From an uncultured Myxococcales bacterium (GTDB lineage: Bacteria > Myxococcota_A > UBA9042 > DTJE01), in contig CAIOFV010000119.1 in NCBI GenBank assembly GCA_903857665.1, positions 1 to 64,000 of the forward strand: 64,000 nucleotides of DNA. The letters run 5' to 3'. Both the position numbers and the translations under genes were made by a program. This document shows positions 50,950 through 58,449 of this stretch, in pieces (positions within the stretch are counted from its first letter, which is position 1; each line of letters opens with the position of its first letter). The notes under the pieces are model-generated. The model saw only the letters and a list, made by a program, of their open reading frames with translations. It had not been told where the DNA came from and did no database searches.

Positions 50950-52514
50950 CCGACTCCCGTTGATGCCTTGGGATCCGCCAGCAGGGCAGGGCTGTAGGCG
51001 CTGCGCCAGAGGTTGCGGTACCGGGCGACCTCCCGGTCCCACCGTGCGTCGTCCCAGCCCAGGGCGGGGCCGACCCGGGGACCCAGGCGCGGCAGCAGCG
51101 ATGCGCCGCCTTCGGGGATCAGCAGGCCCACCCGTGTCCGCCGCAGCAGCAGGTCGTCCAGGTGCACCACCTGCTCGTGCCGCACCGCCCAGTCCAGCTC
51201 GGCCCAGTTGAACGGGGTGTCCTCGATGGCCTCGAGGCCGTCGGGCCCCGCCCCGGACAGGACGGCCGAGGCGTCCGGGCCGTATCGGCCGGCCAGCCGG
51301 GCAGGCACGTCGGCGGGCATCGGCGCCTCGGGGCCGGCCACGATCGGGGGCCGCGACGGGCTGCCGAGGGTGCGGACCGCCAGATCCAGCGCGCGACGGG
51401 CCATCTGGCGGAAGGTGGTCAGCTTGCCGCCCGAGATCGTGACCAGCCCGTCGTCCATCCAGAGGGCCTCGTCGCGAGACTCCCGCGACGGGTCCTTCTT
51501 GCCGGTGCCCACCACCGGCCGAACCCCGGCCATCGTCGACAGCACGTCGCCGGGCACCAGGTTCGCCTGCGGGAAGGTCGCGTTCGCCGCCCCCAGGAGG
51601 TAGCGCCCTTCCGCGGGCGTGATGGCCGGCTCCAGGGACAGGGACGGGGAATGATCCAGGTCCGTAGTGCCCAGCAGGATCCGGCCTTCCCAGGGCAGGA
51701 TGTACAGGTTCCGTCCGTCCGCGGGGCTCCGCAGGGCCACCGCGCGATCCAGCGGGATCCTTTGGCGCGGCAGCACGAGGTGGCTCCCCCTCAAGGGACG
51801 AAGGCGCGGCGGGTGATCCGGGTCGGCCCTCAGCCGGTCGGCCCAGGCGCCCGTCGCGTTGACCACGGCCCGGGCCAAGACCTCGCGACTGCGGCCGGAT
51901 TCGACGTCCACGACCGTCACGCCGGTGACGTGCCCCCGGGCGTTTCGCAGCACACCCGCGACCTCGACGTAGTTCAGCGCGGTGCCTCCCAAGGCCCGGC
52001 CTTCGGCCAGCACCCGCAGCACCAATCGCGAATCGTCCGTGGTCGCGTCCAGGAACGACCAGGCGCCCTGCTCGGCGCCCGCGAGGCCCGGCACCCGAGC
52101 GACCAGGCCCGCCCCCCGGTGGAACTGTCGGCTGGGGCGTCCGGCCATCTGGTCGTACATCGCCAGCAGGGCCGCCAGGCCCCACTTCATGAAGATCCCC
52201 CCCCGCCGGGGCATCGGGATCACGAACTCCAGCGGCGTGACCAGGCCCGCGTACCGGCGTAGCAGGTGCTCCCGCTCGCGGACCGAATGGAACGACGTCC
52301 GGATCTGGCCCTGGGCGATGTACCTGAGGCCGCCGTGAACCAGTTTCCCGGACCGGCTGGAGGTGCCCCAGGCGAAATCGCGCTGCTCCAGCAGCAGGCA
52401 CCGGTAGCCCGCGGCAACGGCCTGCGAGAACACGCCGGCACCCGTGATCCCCCCGCCGACCACCACCAGGTCCCAGGGTGCATCCAGGGCGTTCCAGGCC
52501 TCGTCGCGCGTCAT
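50946..52514 (-). CDS. glpD: Glycerol-3-phosphate dehydrogenase/oxidase (FAD)
   Basis: A 522-residue flavoprotein oxidising glycerol 3-phosphate to dihydroxyacetone phosphate. The FAD dinucleotide fold is WDLVVVGGGITGAGVF. Family motifs are GTSSRSGKLVHGGLRYI, ARAVVNATGAWAD, RPLRGSHLVLP, ILPWEGRILLGTTD, AGVRPVVG and TISGGKLTTFRQMA. The C-terminal helical domain is present. Probably a peripheral membrane enzyme feeding electrons to quinones. It overlaps both neighbours by ATGA, showing a tight operon with the ADPS-like gene upstream and the kinase gene downstream. Confidence 0.93.
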   Translation of the reverse strand: MTRDEAWNALDAPWDLVVVGGGITGAGVFSQAVAAGYRCLLLEQRDFAWGTSSRSGKLVHGGLRYIAQGQIRTSFHSVREREHLLRRYAGLVTPLEFVIPMPRRGGIFMKWGLAALLAMYDQMAGRPSRQFHRGAGLVARVPGLAGAEQGAWSFLDATTDDSRLVLRVLAEGRALGGTALNYVEVAGVLRNARGHVTGVTVVDVESGRSREVLARAVVNATGAWADRLRADPDHPPRLRPLRGSHLVLPRQRIPLDRAVALRSPADGRNLYILPWEGRILLGTTDLDHSPSLSLEPAITPAEGRYLLGAANATFPQANLVPGDVLSTMAGVRPVVGTGKKDPSRESRDEALWMDDGLVTISGGKLTTFRQMARRALDLAVRTLGSPSRPPIVAGPEAPMPADVPARLAGRYGPDASAVLSGAGPDGLEAIEDTPFNWAELDWAVRHEQVVHLDDLLLRRTRVGLLIPEGGASLLPRLGPRVGPALGWDDARWDREVARYRNLWRSAYSPALLADPKASTGVG

Positions 52515-54130
52515 GCCCCGACCTCCTCCCCGCCGCCGCGCAGCAGGTTGCCGGTGTCGAACAATCCATCCGGGTCCACCGCCCGGACCGCCGATCGCAG
52601 CATCGACATGCCGACGGCGCCCTTTTCCGCCGGCAGCCAGGCCCGGTGGTCGTGGCCGACGCCGTGCTGGTGGCTGATGGTGCCCGCGAAACGGGCGATC
52701 GTGTCGCCGGCCGCGGTCTTGGCGCGGCCCCATCGCGCGAGCAGTGCGTCGGGGTCGTCGCCCAGCCGGAACAGGTACGTCGTGTAGGCGCTGGTCCCGT
52801 GGGGGTACACGTGGGACAGGTGCGTGAAGATGTGGATCTTCTCGTTTTCGGTTTCGAACGCCTGGCGGATGGCCGACTCGACGGTCGTGATGTATTGGGG
52901 CACACGGCCCCAGGGCATCGCGGTTTCCAGCGTGTCGATCCCGTATCCCCGCTCCCACAGGCTGTTGCGCAGGTAGGGGAACTCGAAGCGCGTCCGGTAC
53001 CACTTGTTGCCCGCGATCCCGCCGATGACCACGCCGCCATGCTTGCGGACCAGGGCGTGGCTTTCGGCCAGCGCCGAACTGACGCGGCTGCTGCTTCCGG
53101 CGGCACCCACCAGCATCAGGCAGGCGTCCTCGCGCACCCCGTGCAGGGCCAGCCAGCCGTCCAGCACCCGGGCCTTGAACCCGCCGTGGCCGCTCAGCAC
53201 CAGGCCGGTGCGCGTCTCCTCGGGCAGGCTCAGCCGCGCCATGATCAGGTCGGTTCCCGACTGGACGATGTCGCGGATGCAGGCCATCCCGGCGGCCGGG
53301 TCGGGCAGGAAGCACCCGGAAAAGGCCTGGCGGGCGGGCAGGGGCATCACTTTCATGGTGGCCGACGTGATGACGCCCAGTCGCCCTTCCGAGCCCAGCA
53401 CCACCTGGCGCAGGTCCGGGCCCGCCGCCGACGCGGGCACGGGGGCGATGCGCAGGGTATCGCGGGCGGTCACGACCTCGCCGCCCGCGAACAGGCCCTC
53501 GATCCGGCCGTAGCCCCGCGAGAAGTGGCCGGCGGAGCGGGTCGCGACCCAGCCGCCGAGGGTGGACAGTTCGAAGGACTGGGGATAGTGCCCGAGGGTG
53601 AAGCCCCGGGCATTCAGCGCGGCTTCCAGCGCCGGTCCCTGTACGCCCGCCTGGAACGTGGCCAGGCACCCGGCGGCATCCAGGTCCACAAGATCCGTCA
53701 TGCGTTCCATCGACAGGCCCAGCACGGGCTTGTCCACGCCCGCCACGGACAGGTGGCCCGCCACGCTGGTCCCGCCGCCCCACGGCAGCACGACGGCGCC
53801 GGCGTCGCGGGCGGTCGCCAGGAAGCCGCGCACCTCGTCCGCATTGGCGGGAAACGCCACGCCGTCCAGCAGTGCAGGCAGCCTGGCGTTCCGGACCGCG
53901 ACCCAGTCGGGGAGGCTCTGGCCGACGCCGTGCCGCAGCCGCGCCTCGCCGCCGGTGTCGATCCCGGGGACCTCCTTCAGGCGGGAGGGCGGCAGCGCGC
54001 CGATCGCCTGCTCCAGCGTGGCGTCCTTCGGCGGGGTTGCGGTCCCAAGGCGGGCCTCCAGGAAGGCCTGTGCCCCCGGGTTCACGTCGTGGGAGGTCGT
54101 GTCGTCGCCCCATCCGTTCCAGCGTCGCAT
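52511..54130 (-). CDS. FAD-binding oxidase, alkyl-dihydroxyacetonephosphate synthase-like
   Basis: A 539-residue flavoenzyme of the VAO/PCMH fold. RRWNGWGDD at the N-terminus is the alkyl-DHAP synthase (AGPS) signature. The FAD site is VLPWGGGTSVAGHL, then YPQSFELSTLGGWVATRSAG, YGRIEGLF, LGSEGRLGVITSATM, and the C-terminal SHQHGVGHDHRAWL, which in AGPS contains the catalytic His run. AGPS exchanges an acyl for an alkyl chain on DHAP, the key step of ether-lipid synthesis. Bacterial homologues beside glpD and FGGY genes are common and often untested. AGGAGT precedes the ATG; it is 79 bases after the FadR-like gene. Confidence 0.85.
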   Translation of the reverse strand: MRRWNGWGDDTTSHDVNPGAQAFLEARLGTATPPKDATLEQAIGALPPSRLKEVPGIDTGGEARLRHGVGQSLPDWVAVRNARLPALLDGVAFPANADEVRGFLATARDAGAVVLPWGGGTSVAGHLSVAGVDKPVLGLSMERMTDLVDLDAAGCLATFQAGVQGPALEAALNARGFTLGHYPQSFELSTLGGWVATRSAGHFSRGYGRIEGLFAGGEVVTARDTLRIAPVPASAAGPDLRQVVLGSEGRLGVITSATMKVMPLPARQAFSGCFLPDPAAGMACIRDIVQSGTDLIMARLSLPEETRTGLVLSGHGGFKARVLDGWLALHGVREDACLMLVGAAGSSSRVSSALAESHALVRKHGGVVIGGIAGNKWYRTRFEFPYLRNSLWERGYGIDTLETAMPWGRVPQYITTVESAIRQAFETENEKIHIFTHLSHVYPHGTSAYTTYLFRLGDDPDALLARWGRAKTAAGDTIARFAGTISHQHGVGHDHRAWLPAEKGAVGMSMLRSAVRAVDPDGLFDTGNLLRGGGEEVGA

Positions 54131-54209
54131 GCTCACTCCTTCCTGCCCCGGCACGCCGGCCCGGGCGCGATCGAAAGCGCGGCCCAGGCGGGGGCGCCGC
54201 GGGCGCACC

Positions 54210-54911
54210 TCAGGTCCCGGACGTCTCCTTCCACGCCAGCGCGGCGGCGGCCAGGGCCTGCACCGCCACTTCCCGTGCACCCCCGGCATCCCGGCCCATC
54301 GCCGCGGCCAGCAGGGCCCGGTAGTACACGCGCGACGACTCGCGGTTCGCCGCGAGGGCGAAGTACCGGCCCGCGAGGGCCACGTAGAATGGATCGAAAC
54401 TGTTCAGGATCAGCTGGAACACAGGGTTCGGATGCAGGCGGGCCAGCGCCCGGTGCACCTCCCAGTCGAACCGCGCGAAGGCCTCGGCGTCGTCGGGCAG
54501 GCCGTCGGCCTCCGCCAGCGTCGCCACCACCCGTGCCGGGTCCCGTGCGACGGCGTCCCCGATGAAGACCGGTGCCAGCACCGTGCGGATTTCCAGCATG
54601 TGGGCGACGAAGGCCGCCCCTGCCGGCGACGGATGCCCGATGATGGCCGGGATCACGTTCAGCGTGCCGGTGGACAGGTAGTCGTTGACCACCGTGGCAG
54701 AACCCTTCCGGACGGTGATCCACCCGTCCCGCTCCAGGCGGGATATCGCCTCGCGCAACGTGGGTCGGCCGACGCCCAGTTCGACCGCCAGATCGCGCTC
54801 CAGCGGAAGGGCGGCGCCGGTGCCGAGGCGGCCATCGACGATCCAGCCGATGATCCGTCGCTCCACCCGGTCCGACAGTCGCTGCTTTTCCGGGGTTGTA
54901 TTCGAGGTCAT
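54210..54911 (-). CDS. FadR-like GntR-family transcriptional regulator
   Basis: A 233-residue repressor. The winged helix is LPLERDLAVELGVGRPTLRE, AISRLERDGWITVRKGSATV. The C-terminal all-helical domain resembles FadR_C of the fatty-acid regulator, not the common FCD type: STGTLNVIPAII, AFARFDWEVHRALARLHPNP, VFQLILNSFDPFYVALAGRYF match E. coli FadR segments in order. It may therefore sense a long-chain acyl-CoA. The start at 54911 follows GGAGG by 9 bases. Its promoter carries two GGTNNNACC operators, so it most likely represses itself and the five genes downstream. Confidence 0.87.
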   Translation of the reverse strand: MTSNTTPEKQRLSDRVERRIIGWIVDGRLGTGAALPLERDLAVELGVGRPTLREAISRLERDGWITVRKGSATVVNDYLSTGTLNVIPAIIGHPSPAGAAFVAHMLEIRTVLAPVFIGDAVARDPARVVATLAEADGLPDDAEAFARFDWEVHRALARLHPNPVFQLILNSFDPFYVALAGRYFALAANRESSRVYYRALLAAAMGRDAGGAREVAVQALAAAALAWKETSGT

Positions 54912-54915
54912 ACCT
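54905..54915. promoter_or_regulatory. FadR-type operator 1 (AGGT-N3-ACCT)
   Basis: AGGTCATACCT, a perfect dyad centred on the start codon of the fadR-like gene. It matches the GGT-N3-ACC core of FadR-subfamily sites. Confidence 0.65.
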
Positions 54916-54924
54916 GTAAGCCTC

Positions 54925-54937
54925 CAGGTCAGACCTG
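54925..54937. promoter_or_regulatory. FadR-type operator 2 (CAGGTCAGACCTG)
   Basis: CAGGTCAGACCTG contains GGTCNGACC as in E. coli FadR sites. Its centre is 21 bp (two helical turns) from operator 1, and it covers the predicted transcription start. Confidence 0.7.
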
Positions 54938-54966
54938 CTTCTACCCCCAAGGGTGGCGGCTGTCAA
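54938..54966 (-). promoter_or_regulatory. Sigma70-type promoter of the fadR-like operon
   Basis: On the minus strand a perfect TTGACA (54966-54961), a 17-base spacer and TAGAAG (54943-54938). The predicted start is near 54931, inside operator 2, so bound repressor would block initiation. Confidence 0.65.
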
Positions 54967-55081
54967 GCGGGCGCGATCTCGGATGTCGAGGCGAAGGTGG
55001 CGCAGCGGGGAATGGGGAGGCGCGGGGCCGTCGGCGCCGGGCCGGCGGCGCCGGGCTGTGTGCGCCGGGCTGCCGGCGGTC

Positions 55082-56902
55082 CTAGTCGTCGGCGCCGATG
55101 AACCCGAAGTACCTGCCGGCCCAGTAGGGCAGCAGGTAGCCGGACGGGATCATCGCCTGGGTCGGATCGGCCCCGCAGGCCTGGCGCGAGTAGGGGCTGC
55201 CCCACCAGGGGAACAGCGACGCGCAGCGCTCCTCGATCGGCACGGGCTGGTCGGTCAGGCTGCCGTGCCGGTTGGACACGCAGGTTTCCGCATGGTTGGT
55301 CGAGTCCTTCGCCACCTGGATGTTCGTTTCCGGGAAGGCCTTCAACGTGCAGAGGCCGTCGTTGACCATCTGCAGCGCGTGGGCCTCGTCGATCAACGGC
55401 CCGAACGTGCCCGTGTCGCCGGATTCAAGCAGGCCGGCCAGCAGGAAGTTCCAGTGCGGGTTCTGCTCGGCCCACAGGTCCTGCCCCGTCGCGTCCGGCC
55501 CCTTGGTGTTCTTCAGGAACGACGCCCGGTAGTTGGCCCGCTGCGCCGGGTCGTTCTCGGCGAACATCAGGATCAAGTAGTTCAGCAACGCCATGTTCAC
55601 GTTGTCGTAGTTGTTCAACTGGCAGCCGAGGGTCAGGCCCAGGTCGTCGGCCATGTACCCGCGGTAGTCTGCGGGCGATTCGAACTCGGTCGGCTGGTCG
55701 ATGCACTCCAGCGGCCCGTTCATCTGCATCAGGCACTCGAAGCAGGCGTCGCGCAGCACCGGGTCCTGCGTGGCGGCCAGCCCCGAGCGCGTCGCCGCCA
55801 GCGCGTGCAGCGCGTTGAAGCCGGGGAACTCGTCCAGGGACAGGGCGTAATACGAACCGTACCGGGTCGGGATCCCGTCGAAATCGACCAGCTGGTAGGC
55901 GTGGGCGACCAGGTGCCGGGCCAGCGCCCCCAGGATCTCGGCGGCCTTCGCCTTCAGGTCCGCGTCATCGACGATCGCGTAGATGACCGCTGCCGCGAAG
56001 TTGTGGCCCGACGACTCGTCCTTGCTGCAGTTCCGCTGCCAGCACATGTTCGCGTACATCGCCTCGACACAGTGCGGCGGGTCGTCCTTCACCATGGCGC
56101 CCGCGCCTCCGCCGGCCGCCGGGTCCCAGTACCAGCTGCACGCGTCGGCATCCAGCTTGACCCAGCGGTTGCCCTTGCGATCGACCGGCTTGGCGTACTC
56201 CTCGCCGTCGGGGGGGCAGGCGTCGCCCGCGATGGTGTTGTCGCGATACTCCCGGGTGAAGATCCCCGGCACGCCGGTGATCTTCATCGCGTGGTACAGC
56301 CCCGTGAACGACCGCTTCAGCGTGTCCAGCGCCGCCGCGTCCTTCGTCACGGCGTACCGGAACGCCTGCGACGCGACGAACAGGCTGGACCAGAGCCCGT
56401 GGTTTTCGCCGAACTGGTAGAGGGCCACCTTCGGGACCTGGGCGTCGGCGACGATGTCGGTCGGGACCGCGGCTTCCAGCGTGACGTCGTGCACCAGCGA
56501 GTAGGGGCGCACCGACGCGGGAACGAGGTGCAGCCTGCCGCCGATCCAGTCGTAGTAGTCGGCCTTCTGCTTCAGGGTCTTCGCGGTCGGATGATGCGGG
56601 TTGGCGCATGCCGGCGCGGATGCAGGCTTCCACCGCCCGCCGAGGTCCCAGCCGGGAAAGGTGGTCGGCGCATCCGCGACCGTGTCGGCAGCGACCGCGT
56701 CGGTCGGAACGTCCGGGCCAACGTCCGCCGGCCCGAGGTCGTCCCGTTCCCCGCCGGCGTCGGCGTCCCCATCGGTGGTCGGGAGGTCGCCCGTCGGCAC
56801 ATCGATGCCGATGTCGGGCCCGACGTCCTTCGACGTGCTGCCGGCGCAGGCCAGGCCCAGAGTCAACATCGTTCCTGCCAGGGTCCAGGCAAGCCAGCGC
56901 AT
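55082..56902 (-). CDS. Lipoprotein with alpha/alpha-toroid-like domain, unknown function
   Basis: A 606-residue lipoprotein (lipobox LGLAC) with an acidic stalk of DVGPDIGIDVP-type repeats (residues 25-80). The main domain is helical, with Trp/Tyr/His-rich loops (YQFGENHGLWSSLFVASQAF, NNYDNVNMALLNYLILMFAE, EQNPHWNFLLAGLL), as in (alpha/alpha)6-toroid polysaccharide lyases and unsaturated-sugar hydrolases. Several conserved Cys suggest disulfides. It shares the NVNM helix and overall plan with the secreted protein at 62144. No named family. AGGAG precedes the ATG. Confidence 0.7.
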   Translation of the reverse strand: MRWLAWTLAGTMLTLGLACAGSTSKDVGPDIGIDVPTGDLPTTDGDADAGGERDDLGPADVGPDVPTDAVAADTVADAPTTFPGWDLGGRWKPASAPACANPHHPTAKTLKQKADYYDWIGGRLHLVPASVRPYSLVHDVTLEAAVPTDIVADAQVPKVALYQFGENHGLWSSLFVASQAFRYAVTKDAAALDTLKRSFTGLYHAMKITGVPGIFTREYRDNTIAGDACPPDGEEYAKPVDRKGNRWVKLDADACSWYWDPAAGGGAGAMVKDDPPHCVEAMYANMCWQRNCSKDESSGHNFAAAVIYAIVDDADLKAKAAEILGALARHLVAHAYQLVDFDGIPTRYGSYYALSLDEFPGFNALHALAATRSGLAATQDPVLRDACFECLMQMNGPLECIDQPTEFESPADYRGYMADDLGLTLGCQLNNYDNVNMALLNYLILMFAENDPAQRANYRASFLKNTKGPDATGQDLWAEQNPHWNFLLAGLLESGDTGTFGPLIDEAHALQMVNDGLCTLKAFPETNIQVAKDSTNHAETCVSNRHGSLTDQPVPIEERCASLFPWWGSPYSRQACGADPTQAMIPSGYLLPYWAGRYFGFIGADD

Positions 56903-56932
56903 CCGGTGCTCCTTGCGACGCAGAAGGCGGCC

Positions 56933-56962
56933 ACTCTACTGCGGGACCCTGCCGTGCCGCAA
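56933..56962 (-). promoter_or_regulatory. Candidate promoter of the 55082-56902 lipoprotein gene
   Basis: TTGCGG (56962-56957), 18-base spacer, TAGAGT (56938-56933) on the minus strand; the start would be about 25 bases before the ATG. Confidence 0.4.
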
Positions 56963-56985
56963 CCCGCGGGGCGTGGCCGGGGCTG

Positions 56986-58332
56986 CTACTCCTCCTTCCG
57001 CGCCTTCCAGACCAGGGCGGCCAGCAGGATCGACAGCACAGCGGCACCGATCCAGTACCCGAAGATCACGTCGAAATCGTAGACGGGCTTCCCGTCCACC
57101 AGCGTCTTGTGGGATTCCAGCACCGACCCGCTGACGACGTCCTGCAGGGCGGCCCCGGCATACGCGAACAGGCCGATGATCCCTTTCACGGCGCCCGCCG
57201 CCCGCTTGGGGCACAGGTCGATGGCCGACAGCCCCCCCAGGAACACCACCAGCGCCCCGATGCCCAACCCCAGCACGCTCATCGACAGCAGGTCCGCCAG
57301 GTAGTTGCCGGGCGGGACGTCGCGCAACGCCAGCAGGGAGCCGACGCATAGGACCCCGTAGATCACGGTCGGCCAGTTCCGGCTGCCCCCGAAACAGCGG
57401 TCCGAAAACAGCCCGCAAGTGGACGCGCCCACGTATCCCAGGATCGGGAACGCGGTGAGGATGGACCCCGCCTCCATCAGCGTGTAGCCCTTGCCGACCT
57501 GGAGGTACATCACGCCCCAGGACATGATGGCGTAGCGGGTCACGTACATCATCGCGCACGACAGCCCCAGCACCCAGACCGCGGGTTTCCTGATGACCAT
57601 CCACTGCAGTTGGCCGACGGTTTCGGTTACGTGCGGCGCGCCCGCCGACAGGTCGTTGCGGAACTCGGCCACGTGGGGCAGGCCGTAGGTCTGCGGCCGG
57701 TCGGCGAGCAGCCGGAACAGCAGGATCGACGCGACCAGGCAGACGATGCCCGGTCCCCAGAAGCCCCACCGCCAACTGGTGTAGCTGACCAGCGTGGCCG
57801 TGCCCAGGAAACTGATGGCCTCGCCGATGTGGTCCGAGCCGCACCAGATGCCGTAGTACGTCCCGCGCTCGTTGTTGCTGAACCATTGGCACAGCGACAC
57901 GGTGCTGGGCGCGGAACCCATCGACTGGAACCAGCCGTTGATCGTCCACAGGGCAAGGAACAGCCAGAAGTAGTCCGTGAAGCCCAGGCACAGGTTGGCG
58001 AGGGCGGACACCAGCAGGCCCGTGGACATGAACCGCCGGATGTTGGCGCGGTCCGACAGGAACCCGTTCGCGAAGCGTCCCAGGCCGTTCACGATCAGCA
58101 GCACGGCCCCGATGATCCCCATCAGGCGCGCGTCGAAGATGCCTTCGTCCAGCATCGGCTTCTTCGCCACGGACAGGCTGAGGCGGCAGGTGTAGAACAG
58201 GCCGTAGCCGAGCGTCAGGCTGACGAAGACCTGCCAGCGCATGCGCGTGTACAGCCGGCGGACCCGGTCCGGGTCCAGGATCGGGGGGCGGTCGGGCCCC
58301 GTCCGGTAGAAGTCGATGATGCGCTTCAGCAC
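56986..58332 (-). CDS. MFS organophosphate:phosphate antiporter family (GlpT/UhpC-like)
   Basis: A 448-residue membrane protein with 12 predicted helices. The N-terminal FVSLTLGYGLFYTCRLSLSVAKKPML matches the first helix and following loop of GlpT, UhpT and UhpC transporters; GFLSDRANIRRFM is the MFS loop 2-3 motif. These exchange a phosphorylated polyol or sugar for inorganic phosphate, or in UhpC act as a sensor. Start is GTG, 5-6 bases after GAGGAG. It may import glycerol 3-phosphate for the GlpD operon 2 kb away, but it is separated from it by a lipoprotein gene. Divergent from the GH98-like gene. Confidence 0.87.
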   Translation of the reverse strand: MLKRIIDFYRTGPDRPPILDPDRVRRLYTRMRWQVFVSLTLGYGLFYTCRLSLSVAKKPMLDEGIFDARLMGIIGAVLLIVNGLGRFANGFLSDRANIRRFMSTGLLVSALANLCLGFTDYFWLFLALWTINGWFQSMGSAPSTVSLCQWFSNNERGTYYGIWCGSDHIGEAISFLGTATLVSYTSWRWGFWGPGIVCLVASILLFRLLADRPQTYGLPHVAEFRNDLSAGAPHVTETVGQLQWMVIRKPAVWVLGLSCAMMYVTRYAIMSWGVMYLQVGKGYTLMEAGSILTAFPILGYVGASTCGLFSDRCFGGSRNWPTVIYGVLCVGSLLALRDVPPGNYLADLLSMSVLGLGIGALVVFLGGLSAIDLCPKRAAGAVKGIIGLFAYAGAALQDVVSGSVLESHKTLVDGKPVYDFDVIFGYWIGAAVLSILLAALVWKARKEE

Positions 58333-58350
58333 GCGTTCTCCTCGGGAGGA

Positions 58351-58388
58351 TCTTGTCCCCGAACGTCCCGGGGAACAAGAAGACGTTC
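58351..58388. promoter_or_regulatory. Overlapping inverted repeats between divergent genes
   Basis: TCTTGTCCCC (58351-58360) pairs with GGGG-A-ACAAGA (58370-58380), and GAACGT (58361-58366) pairs with ACGTTC (58383-58388). They lie in the shared control region of the transporter and GH98-like genes and could be operators or alternative hairpins. Confidence 0.35.
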
Positions 58389-58395
58389 GCGATGG

Positions 58396-58424
58396 ATGAC
58401 GTGGGCGCATCAGCCTGCTATCGT
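58396..58424 (+). promoter_or_regulatory. Candidate promoter of the GH98-like gene
   Basis: ATGACG at 58396-58401, 17-base spacer, TATCGT at 58419-58424. The predicted start is near 58431, 19 bases before the GTG. Confidence 0.42.
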
Positions 58425-58449
58425 TCGGCAATCCCGACGGAGCCCCGCC

